Positions 1 to 7,467 of a stretch of DNA of 64,000 nt are shown here, one piece after another (position 1 is the first letter of the stretch; the number at the start of each line of letters is the position of its first letter). The position numbers and the translations under genes are program-made. Under the pieces are notes generated by a model. That model was not told where the DNA came from and searched no databases. It saw nothing but the letters and a program-made list of their open reading frames with translations. This DNA is from Pseudomonadota bacterium (GTDB taxonomy: Bacteria > Pseudomonadota > Gammaproteobacteria > Burkholderiales > Burkholderiaceae_C). The stretch lies in NCBI GenBank assembly GCA_020161065.1, contig JAIUPH010000009.1, forward strand, positions 1 through 64,000. The letters are read 5' to 3'.

Positions 1-515
1 CGGTGCTGCTGATCGACGAGATCGACAAGGCCGACATCGAGTTCCCGAACGACCTGCTGCGCGAAATCGACCGCATGGAGTTCTACGTCTACGAGACGCG
101 CGAGCTGGTCAAGGCGCGGCACCGGCCGATCGTCTTCATCACGTCCAACAACGAGAAGGAGCTGCCCGACGCCTTCCTGCGCCGCTGCTTCTTCCACTAC
201 ATCAAGTTCCCCGACGCCGAGACGATGCAGAAGATCGTCGACGTGCACTTCCCCGGCCTGAAGAAGGAACTGCTGGCCTCGGCGCTGAAGACCTTCTACG
301 ACGTGCGCAACCTGCCCGGGCTGAAGAAGAAGCCCAGCACCAGCGAGCTGCTGGACTGGCTGAAGCTGCTGGTGGCCGAAGACATCCCGCTCGAAGCGCT
401 GCAGAGCAAGGACGAGAAGGTGGCCGTGCCGCCGCTGGTGGGCGCGCTGCTGAAGAACGAGCAGGACGTGACGCTGTTCGAGAAGCTGGTCTTCATGCAA
501 AGGCATAACCGATGA
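1..515 (+). CDS. MoxR-type AAA+ ATPase, C-terminal part (5' end outside window)
   Basis: This is the C-terminal part of an AAA+ ATPase; the reading frame is open at the left edge, so the Walker A region lies outside. The first residues are a Walker B motif (LLIDEIDKAD). A sensor-1-like segment (VFITSNNEKELPDAFLRRC) follows, with the arginine-finger pair RR and a helical lid. MoxR ATPases typically act as chaperones with a VWA-domain partner, inserting metals or cofactors or maturing complexes. A CoxE-like VWA gene does lie 3.9 kb downstream on the same strand, although three genes separate them. The stop overlaps the next start (ATGA at 512), implying translational coupling. The family is clear; the client is unknown. 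Confidence 0.85.
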   Translation, partial: VLLIDEIDKADIEFPNDLLREIDRMEFYVYETRELVKARHRPIVFITSNNEKELPDAFLRRCFFHYIKFPDAETMQKIVDVHFPGLKKELLASALKTFYDVRNLPGLKKKPSTSELLDWLKLLVAEDIPLEALQSKDEKVAVPPLVGALLKNEQDVTLFEKLVFMQRHNR

Positions 516-1102
516 GTTGGTTAGCGCCGGTCACGCTGCAAGGCCCGCACGCACGGCTGGAACCGCTGTCGCAAGCGCACGCCGAAGGCCTGCGCGAGGC
601 CACGCGCGACGGCGAGCTGTGGCAGCTGTGGTACACAGCCGTACCCTCGCCCGAAGGCATGGCCGCCGAGATCGAGCGCCGCCTGGGCCTGCAGGACAAA
701 GGCCTGATGCTGCCGTGGACGGTTTTCGACGCCGCGGGCCGCATCGTCGGCATGACGACCTACATGAACGTCGACGCCGCCAACCGCCGCGTCGAGATCG
801 GCAGCACCTGGTATGCGCGCTCGGCGCAGCGCGGCGCGCTCAACACGCAATGCAAGCGGCTGCTGCTGGGCCACGCCTTCGAGGCGCTGGACGCCATTGC
901 GGTGGAGTTCCGCACGCACCGCCTCAACACGCAGAGCCGGCGCGCCATCGAGCGGCTGGGCGCGCAGTTCGACGGCATCCTGCGCGCGCACCAGATCAGC
1001 GCTAACGGCAGCCTGCGCGACACCGCGGTCTACAGCATCACCGCGGCCGAATGGCCCGCCGTGCGCGCCCACCTCGACTGGCAGCTCGTCAAGCCGCGCT
1101 GA
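512..1102 (+). CDS. GNAT family N-acetyltransferase (RimJ/RimL type)
   Basis: A 196-residue protein with the layout of the RimJ/RimL-like GNAT_3 group, which transfers acetyl from acetyl-CoA to an amine. It has an N-terminal substrate strand (LQGPHARLEPLSQAH), a central strand around IVGMTTYMNVD, and a cofactor-side segment (VEIGSTWYARSAQRG) followed by a long helix carrying LLGHAFEALD. Near the C-terminus, FRTHRLNTQSRRAIERLGAQFDG is typical of the family, where N and R residues shape the CoA pocket. The start overlaps the stop of the MoxR gene (ATGA), so the two are probably co-transcribed. The acceptor could be a protein N-terminus, an amino acid or a small molecule; nothing here decides it. 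Confidence 0.85.
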   Translation: MSWLAPVTLQGPHARLEPLSQAHAEGLREATRDGELWQLWYTAVPSPEGMAAEIERRLGLQDKGLMLPWTVFDAAGRIVGMTTYMNVDAANRRVEIGSTWYARSAQRGALNTQCKRLLLGHAFEALDAIAVEFRTHRLNTQSRRAIERLGAQFDGILRAHQISANGSLRDTAVYSITAAEWPAVRAHLDWQLVKPR

Positions 1103-1115
1103 ACGCGGCCCTTCC

Positions 1116-3188
1116 ATGGCCAAGCACCAACTTCTCGACGTCGACACCCTGTGGCAGATCGAGCGCCTGGGCACGCCCAGCCTGGCGCCCGACGGCGCGC
1201 AGGCCGTCGCCGCGCTCACCCGCTACTCGATGGACGACAACACGAGCCGCAGTTCGCTGTGGCTGCTGTCCACGCTGGGCGGGCGGCCGCGCGCGCTGAC
1301 GCAGTGCGGGCCCAAGGACGGGCAGCCGCAATGGAGCCCGCGCGGCGACCTCATCGCCTTCGTCGCCAAGCGCGAGCAGCAAGGCGCCAAGGACGAGGAA
1401 GCGCAGCTCTACCTGATCGCGCCCGACGGCGGCGAGGCGGTGCGCGCCGCCACCGTGGCCACCGGCGTCGACGCCTTCCGCTGGCTGCCCGACGGCCGGC
1501 GCATCGTCTTCGTCTCCTGGGTCTGGCCCGAGCTGAAGGGCGAAAAGGCGCAGGCCAAGCGGATGGCCGAGTTCAAGAAGCGCAAGGAAAGCGGCTACGC
1601 CACCAGCGAGATGCAGTACCGCTTCTGGGACCACAACCTGCCGATGGGCCGCGAGCCGCAGCTGCACCTGCTGGAACTGGGCCGCGACGGCAAGCCCGGC
1701 CGCGTGAAGAACCTGTTCGAAGGCCGCGGCTTCGCGCTGCAGCGCGCCGACCCCGATGCCGACAGCTTCGACGTCTCGCCCGACGGCCGCCGCGTCGCCT
1801 TCGCCTACGACCCGGCGCCCGAGAAGCGCATCGAGAACCGCCTGGCGCTGGCCGAGCTCGACCTCAAGAGCGGGCGCATTGCGACCCTCGTGCGCGACGC
1901 CGACTGGCACCTGGATTCGCCGCGCTACGCCCCCGACGGCAACCGCATCGCCTTTCTCGCCCAGCACGACGCGCTCAAGCACACGCAGCCCGAGCACCTG
2001 GCGGTGTGGGACCGCGAAAGCGGCCGCTGGGACGTGGTCAGCGCCGAGTGGGACCACGCGGTGCAGGCGCCGCTGCTGTGGGAGGACGACGGCCTGGCGC
2101 TGCTGCTGATGGCCGAGCAGGAAGGCCGCCGCCACCTGTGGCGCTTCGACCTGCACGACCGCCGCGCCGAGCGCGTGGTGTCCGGCGGCACCGTGCAGGG
2201 CTTCGACAAGCGCGCCGGCGTGCTGCTGACGCTGGCCGACGCCGTCGACCACCCGCCGCAGTTGACCGCTCATTTGCCGGCGCAAGCGCCGCGGCGCATC
2301 GAGTCGTTCAACGACCGGTTGCTGGCGCCGCTGACCATGGGCCGCACCGAGGAGGTGTGGTTCAACGGAGCCCGCGCGGCCGAAGGCCCGCCTGACGGGC
2401 CCGGCGACCCGGTGCAGATGTGGCTGACCTACCCGCCCGGCTTCGACGCGAAGAAGAAATACCCCATCCTGCACGTCATCCACGGCGGCCCGCACACCGC
2501 CTTCGGCGACGCCTTCCACTACCGCTGGAACGTGCAGGCCTTCGCCGCCCAGGGCTACGTGGTGGCCTGCGTCAACTACCACGGCTCCAGCGGCTTCGGC
2601 TATGCCTTCCTCGACAGCATCACCCACCGCTGGGGCGCGCTGGAGCTGCAGGACATCGAGGCCGCCACCGCCTGGCTGCTGACCAAGCCCTGGGCCGACG
2701 CGCGCCGCGTCTTCGCCACCGGCGGCTCGTACGGCGGCTTCATGGTCGCCTGGATGAACGGACACGTCGAACCCGGGCGTTATGCGGCCTACGTCTGCCA
2801 CGCCGGCTGCTTCGACTGGACGGCGATGTTCGCCGACGACGCCTTCAGCTGGCACGTCAAGGAGCTGGGCGCCTACTACTGGGACGACCCGGCGCTGGTG
2901 CTCAGCCAGAGCCCGCACGCCTTTGCCGGCGCGATGCGCACGCCCACGCTGGTGATCCACGGCGCGCTGGACTACCGCGTGCCCGACGGCCAGGGCCTGG
3001 CCTACTACAACACGCTGAAGGCGCGCGGCGTGCCGGCGCGGCTGCTGTGGTTCGCCGACGAGAACCACTGGATCCTGAAGCCGCGCAACAGCCGGCAGTG
3101 GTACGGCGAGTTCTTCGCCTGGCTCAAACGCTACGACCCCGGCGCCGGCGGCGCCAAGGCGGCGCGCAAGCGCTCAAGCCAGCACTGA
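1116..3188 (+). CDS. S9 family prolyl oligopeptidase/acylaminoacyl peptidase-like
   Basis: A 690-residue serine peptidase with the two-domain S9 plan. The N-terminal beta-propeller-like region (residues about 10-420) contains repeated DG(R/N)R-type TolB-like blades. The C-terminal alpha/beta hydrolase domain runs from about 440 to 680. The catalytic triad is visible: Ser538 in GGSYGGF, Asp619 in HGALDYRVP and His651 in DENHW. The family cleaves short peptides, and S9C members remove acyl-amino acids. No signal peptide is evident, so a cytoplasmic role is likely. The ATG at 1116 is chosen because the conserved N-terminus (AKHQLLDVDTLWQIERLG) starts there; the longer open frame upstream overlaps the acetyltransferase. 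Its 3' end overlaps the convergent diguanylate cyclase by 15 bases. Confidence 0.88.
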   Translation: MAKHQLLDVDTLWQIERLGTPSLAPDGAQAVAALTRYSMDDNTSRSSLWLLSTLGGRPRALTQCGPKDGQPQWSPRGDLIAFVAKREQQGAKDEEAQLYLIAPDGGEAVRAATVATGVDAFRWLPDGRRIVFVSWVWPELKGEKAQAKRMAEFKKRKESGYATSEMQYRFWDHNLPMGREPQLHLLELGRDGKPGRVKNLFEGRGFALQRADPDADSFDVSPDGRRVAFAYDPAPEKRIENRLALAELDLKSGRIATLVRDADWHLDSPRYAPDGNRIAFLAQHDALKHTQPEHLAVWDRESGRWDVVSAEWDHAVQAPLLWEDDGLALLLMAEQEGRRHLWRFDLHDRRAERVVSGGTVQGFDKRAGVLLTLADAVDHPPQLTAHLPAQAPRRIESFNDRLLAPLTMGRTEEVWFNGARAAEGPPDGPGDPVQMWLTYPPGFDAKKKYPILHVIHGGPHTAFGDAFHYRWNVQAFAAQGYVVACVNYHGSSGFGYAFLDSITHRWGALELQDIEAATAWLLTKPWADARRVFATGGSYGGFMVAWMNGHVEPGRYAAYVCHAGCFDWTAMFADDAFSWHVKELGAYYWDDPALVLSQSPHAFAGAMRTPTLVIHGALDYRVPDGQGLAYYNTLKARGVPARLLWFADENHWILKPRNSRQWYGEFFAWLKRYDPGAGGAKAARKRSSQH

Positions 3189-4346
3189 AGGCTCGGCCTG
3201 CTCGATGCGGTCGCGCCCGCGCGCCTTGGCCGCGTACAGCGCGCGGTCGAGCCGGCGCGTCAGCGATGCCAGCGGCTCGCCGCCGCCCTTCACCACCGCC
3301 AGCCCGATGCTGATGGTCACCTGCAGGCCGCCGCCTTCCGGGTGCCGCAGCGCGCGCACGGCGGCCAGCAGCCGCTCGGCGCTGCGCCGGGCACCGGCCT
3401 CGTCGGTGCCGGGCAGCAGCACGCAGAACTCCTCGCCGCCCATGCGCGCGACGCGGTCCACCTCGCGCACGTGGCTGCGCAAGGCCTGCGCCACTCGCAC
3501 CAGCACGGCGTCGCCGGCGGCGTGGCCGTGGCTGTCGTTGATGGCCTTGAAGTGGTCGATGTCGAGCGACAGCATCGCGTAGCCGCTGCCGAAGCGGCGC
3601 TGGCGGCGCGCCTCGGCGTTCAACAGCCGCTGCATCGGGCGCCGGCCGAGCAGCCCGGTCAGCGCGTCGTGGTCTGACTGGTGCTGCAGCCGTCGCACCA
3701 GGCGCAGCACCACCATGGCCAGCAGCGCGGTGTTGATCAGCATGCCGAACACCATCGAGGCAAAGGCCGTCGCCAGGTTGCCGTTGCCGGGCGCGTCGAT
3801 GGCGCCGACGCTGGCCATGCCGATGAAGAGCCCCACCACCGGGCGCAGCGCGAACAGCGCGCCGATCAGCGCCGCCGGGGCCGCGCACCAGCGCGCTGCC
3901 GAGCGGCCGAACTCGTCCGACAGCGACAGCATCACCTCGTGCGCCGCGCGCAGCAGGGTCCAGCCGATCAGCGTCGACGACAGGCCCACCGTCAGCAGCA
4001 TGTTGCCGCCGAGCAGCGTCGACGCCGCGTTGCCGGCCACCACCAGCGCGGCCACCGCGGCATGCTCGCGGTCGCTCGGCGGCAGGCGCCCGAAGATCTG
4101 GATGCCGCGGCGCATCGCCACGAAGCTCAGCACCAGCAGCGCGTTGGCCAACACCACGCCGAGCCAGGGGTCGATGCTGGCGCGCACCAGCACCAGCGCC
4201 ATGCCGGCGGCCACCATCAGCGTGGCGGCCGACCAGTGCAGCGCGGCGCGGCGCGCCAGCTGCAGCGATGCCGCCATCAGCCACAGGCCGCCGAACAGCG
4301 ACTGCTGGAACAGGATGACGGCAAGCAGCAACGGGGCCTGGTTCAT
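3174..4346 (-). CDS. Membrane diguanylate cyclase (GGDEF domain)
   Basis: A 390-residue protein predicted to make cyclic di-GMP from two GTP. Residues 1 to about 210 form a hydrophobic N-terminal sensor region with roughly six to seven membrane segments. The GGDEF domain (about 220-385) carries DALTGLLGRR, the DIDHFKAIND metal/nucleotide segment and the active-site signature GGEEF. An RxxD sequence (REVD) sits exactly five residues before GGEEF, matching the allosteric product-inhibition I-site, so the enzyme is probably feedback regulated. No EAL domain is present. It is transcribed against its left neighbour, with overlapping 3' ends, and is divergent from the VWA gene across 62 bases. The sensed signal is unknown. 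Confidence 0.9.
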   Translation of the reverse strand: MNQAPLLLAVILFQQSLFGGLWLMAASLQLARRAALHWSAATLMVAAGMALVLVRASIDPWLGVVLANALLVLSFVAMRRGIQIFGRLPPSDREHAAVAALVVAGNAASTLLGGNMLLTVGLSSTLIGWTLLRAAHEVMLSLSDEFGRSAARWCAAPAALIGALFALRPVVGLFIGMASVGAIDAPGNGNLATAFASMVFGMLINTALLAMVVLRLVRRLQHQSDHDALTGLLGRRPMQRLLNAEARRQRRFGSGYAMLSLDIDHFKAINDSHGHAAGDAVLVRVAQALRSHVREVDRVARMGGEEFCVLLPGTDEAGARRSAERLLAAVRALRHPEGGGLQVTISIGLAVVKGGGEPLASLTRRLDRALYAAKARGRDRIEQAEPSVLA

Positions 4347-4408
4347 GAACGGCGACGGCTCGGCCCTTCGTGCGATGGGACCACAATAGCGGCTTCGGAC
4401 GCGAAGCC

Positions 4409-5581
4409 ATGCTGATCAACTTCTTTTTCACCCTGCGGGCCGCCAAGCTGCCGGTCTCCGTGAAGGAGTACCTGACGCTGCTGGAGGCGCTGCAAGCCGG
4501 CGTCATCGACCGCTCGGTCGACGACTTTTATTTCCTGGCGCGCAGCGCGCTGGTCAAGGACGAGGCGCATTTCGACAAGTTCGACCGCGCCTTCGGCGCC
4601 TACTTCAAGGGCGTGGAGCTGCTGACCGACTTCACCAAGGACATTCCGCTGGAGTGGCTGCGCAAGACGCTGGAGCTGGAGCTCAGCCCCGAGGAGAAGG
4701 CGGCCATCGAGAAGATGGGCTGGGACGAGCTGATGGCCACGCTGAAGAAGCGCTTCGAAGAGCAGAAAGAGCGCCACCAGGGCGGCAGCAAGATGATCGG
4801 CACCGGCGGCACCAGCCCCTTCGGCGCCTACGGCTTCAACCCGCAGGGCGTGCGCATCGGCCAGGACAAGGGGCGCAACCGCAGCGCCGTGAAGGTGTGG
4901 GACCAGCGCGCCTACAAGGACTACGACGACACCAAGGAACTCGGCACCCGCAACATCAAGGTGGCGCTGCGGCGGCTGCGCCGCTTCGCGCGCGAGGGCT
5001 CGGAACTCGAGCTCGACATCGACGACACCATCCACAGCACCGCGGCCAACGCCGGGCTGCTGGACATCAAGATGGTGCCCGAGCGCCACAACAAGGTGAA
5101 GGTGCTGCTGCTGATGGACGTGGGCGGCACGATGGACGAGCACATCCACCGCGTGGAGGAACTTTTCAGCGCCGCCAAGACCGAGTTCAAGCACCTCGAG
5201 TTCTATTACTTCCACAACTGCGTCTACGACTTCATGTGGAAGAACAACCGCCGCCGCTTCAGCGAGAAGTTCCCCACCTGGGACGTGATCCGCAAGTACA
5301 ACAAGGACTACAAGCTGGTCTTCGTCGGCGACGCCACGATGAGCCCCTACGAGATCCTGCAGCCCGGCGGCAGCGTCGAATACAACAACGAGGAACCGGG
5401 CGCCGAATGGCTGCAGCGGCTGACCCACGCCTTCCCCAAGTACGCCTGGATCAACCCCGAGCCGCAGGGCGTGTGGCAGTACCGGCAGAGCATCGCCATC
5501 GTCCAGCAGTTGATGAACCAGCGCATGTTCCCGCTGTCGCTGGCCGGGCTCGAAGGGGCCATGCGGCTGCTCAGCAAATGA
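4409..5581 (+). CDS. CoxE-like VWA domain protein
   Basis: A 390-residue protein of the CoxE/MadC-like VWA family that usually partners a MoxR ATPase. The N-terminal half is helical (LINFFFTLRAAKLPVSVKEY is the usual family opening). A central segment with basic and acidic stretches precedes the VWA domain, which begins near VLLLMDVGGTMDEH. The metal-ion-dependent adhesion site normally reads DxSxS; here it is DVGGT, so metal binding may be altered. The ATG at 4409 is preferred over an in-frame upstream codon at 4370 because family members begin at MLINFFF. Its stop overlaps the tamA start (ATGA). A MoxR-like gene at the left edge is the obvious candidate partner. Confidence 0.82.
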   Translation: MLINFFFTLRAAKLPVSVKEYLTLLEALQAGVIDRSVDDFYFLARSALVKDEAHFDKFDRAFGAYFKGVELLTDFTKDIPLEWLRKTLELELSPEEKAAIEKMGWDELMATLKKRFEEQKERHQGGSKMIGTGGTSPFGAYGFNPQGVRIGQDKGRNRSAVKVWDQRAYKDYDDTKELGTRNIKVALRRLRRFAREGSELELDIDDTIHSTAANAGLLDIKMVPERHNKVKVLLLMDVGGTMDEHIHRVEELFSAAKTEFKHLEFYYFHNCVYDFMWKNNRRRFSEKFPTWDVIRKYNKDYKLVFVGDATMSPYEILQPGGSVEYNNEEPGAEWLQRLTHAFPKYAWINPEPQGVWQYRQSIAIVQQLMNQRMFPLSLAGLEGAMRLLSK

Positions 5582-7467
5582 AGAGGCTGGCACCGCGCGG
5601 CGGCCTGCGGCTGCTGTCGGTGCTGGGCCTGCTGTGGCTGGCCCTGGCGCTGCAGGGCTGCGCGGCGCTGTTCGGCGGCGGCAAGGCGGCCGGCCCTGAC
5701 AGTGCGGCCAGTGCGGCCAGCGCCGCCAGCGCGGCGGCGGCCGGTGCGCCGGTGGTCAACGTGGTGATCGACGCGCCGTCGCCGCTGCGCGAGCTGCTGC
5801 AGCGCAACCTCGACCTCGTGCGCCTGGCCAGCCTGACGCGCGGCGACGCCGTCACCGGCGACGAACTGCAGCGCCTGGTGGACGCCGCGCCGGCGCAGGT
5901 GCGCGAGCTGCTGCAGACCGAGGGCTACTTCAAGCCCGAGCTGACGGTGCGCCGCGTGCCGCCGAGCGCCGCCGGCCAGGCCGAGAGCGTGCTGCTGCAG
6001 GTGAAGCCGGGGCCGCGCGCGCACATCTCGCGCGTCACGCTCGAAGCCGAAGGCGCGCTGGAACAGGCGCAGGCCGCCGGCGACGTGCACGCCCGCAACG
6101 TGCTGGCCGAGTGGCGCGCCGCCTGGCCGCTGCACACCGGCAGCAACTTCCGCAACGCCGACTGGAGCGACGCCAAGGTCTCGGCGCTGACGCGGCTGCG
6201 CAGCGCCGGCTACGCCGCCGCCGCGTGGAGCGGCACCTCGGCCGAGGTCGACCGCGACAGCAACGAGGTGCGCTTGTTCCTGGTGGCCGACAGCGGCCCG
6301 CTGTTCAAGAGCGGCACGATCGACGTCGAAGGGCTCGAGCGCCAGGAGCCGGCCACCGTGCGCGCGCTGGCCGGCTTCACGCCCGGCACCCCGGTGACCG
6401 AGGCGCTGCTGCTCGACTACCAGGAGCGGCTGCAGAAGGCGGGCCTCTACGAGAACGTCACCGTCACGCTCGACCCCGACCCCGAGCAGGCCGGCGCCGC
6501 CACCATCCACGTGCGGCTGCACGAGCAGCCGGCGCAGGTCTACACCGTGGGCGTGGGCTTCAGCGCCAACAACGGGCCGCGGGCTTCGCTGGAGCATGTC
6601 TACCGCCGCGTGTTCGGCTACCCGGTGTCGTCGACCAACAAGTTCGAGCTGGGCCAGCTGCGCCAGGCCTGGACCGGCGAGATCAGCACCCACCCGGGCG
6701 AGCGCTCGCGCCGCTGGCTGCTCGGCGGCACCATCGAGCGCCAGGTCTCCGACGACGACGTGGTGATGTCGCAGCGCCTGCGCGCCGGCCGCGCTCAGGA
6801 AACGCGCGAGCTGGAACGCCTGGTGTTCGCCGAGGTCGAACGCGGCCGCCGAACCACCGACATCAGCGACGTGTCGACCTTCGCGATCTCCGGCAACGTG
6901 CACGTCGTGCTGCGCCAGCTCGACAGCGTGCTGCTGCCCACCGACGGCTACACGCTGTCGCTGCAGGGCGGGCTCGGCCGCTCGCACGGCAACGCCTCGG
7001 AAAGCGGCTGGTTCCAGCGCGCCTACGGGCGGCTCACCTACTACCGCCCGCTGGGGCAAAGCTGGTACGGCCAGGGCCGCATCGAGGTCGGCCAGGTCTT
7101 CCTGCCCAACGGCGTGGCGGCGCCCGACTCGCAGCTCTGGCGCGCCGGCGGCGACGACTCGGTGCGCGGCTACGCCTACCGCAGCCTGGGGCCCATCGTC
7201 GACGGCAGCGTCACCAGCGGCCCGGTGATCCTGACCACCAGCCTGGAGGTGGCGCGGCCCTTCCTCGCTTCCATGCCCTCGCTGTGGGGCGCGCTGTTCA
7301 TCGATGCCGGCCGCGCCGGCAACAGCTTCGGCGGCCTCAAGCCCGCCGTCGGCTACGGCGTCGGCGTGCGCTGGCGCAGCCCCGTGGGCCCGCTGCGCCT
7401 GGACCTGGCCTGGGGCCAGGAGGTGCGCAAGCTGCGCCTGCACTTCAGCGTGGGCATCGCCTTCTGA
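5578..7467 (+). CDS. tamA: TamA-like Omp85 outer-membrane assembly protein with lipobox
   Basis: A 629-residue Omp85-family protein. TamA forms a 16-strand outer-membrane barrel with three N-terminal POTRA domains and works with TamB in outer-membrane protein or lipid assembly. After a signal segment (LLSVLGLLWLALALQGC) come a low-complexity Ser/Ala linker, POTRA-like repeats over about residues 60-330, and the barrel domain ending in HFSVGIAF, whose terminal aromatic residue is typical of barrel proteins. The barrel carries the conserved VRGYAYRSLGP loop. Unusually, the signal segment ends in a lipobox (LQGC), suggesting acylation. The gene overlaps the VWA gene stop and the tamB start by single codons, so the three are coupled. 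Confidence 0.87.
   Translation: MKRLAPRGGLRLLSVLGLLWLALALQGCAALFGGGKAAGPDSAASAASAASAAAAGAPVVNVVIDAPSPLRELLQRNLDLVRLASLTRGDAVTGDELQRLVDAAPAQVRELLQTEGYFKPELTVRRVPPSAAGQAESVLLQVKPGPRAHISRVTLEAEGALEQAQAAGDVHARNVLAEWRAAWPLHTGSNFRNADWSDAKVSALTRLRSAGYAAAAWSGTSAEVDRDSNEVRLFLVADSGPLFKSGTIDVEGLERQEPATVRALAGFTPGTPVTEALLLDYQERLQKAGLYENVTVTLDPDPEQAGAATIHVRLHEQPAQVYTVGVGFSANNGPRASLEHVYRRVFGYPVSSTNKFELGQLRQAWTGEISTHPGERSRRWLLGGTIERQVSDDDVVMSQRLRAGRAQETRELERLVFAEVERGRRTTDISDVSTFAISGNVHVVLRQLDSVLLPTDGYTLSLQGGLGRSHGNASESGWFQRAYGRLTYYRPLGQSWYGQGRIEVGQVFLPNGVAAPDSQLWRAGGDDSVRGYAYRSLGPIVDGSVTSGPVILTTSLEVARPFLASMPSLWGALFIDAGRAGNSFGGLKPAVGYGVGVRWRSPVGPLRLDLAWGQEVRKLRLHFSVGIAF

Noticed and set aside
1089-3068. Long open frame on the minus strand opposite the S9 peptidase
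   Set aside because: It has no family motif, a composition expected of an antisense frame in GC-rich DNA, and the plus-strand gene has a complete catalytic triad.
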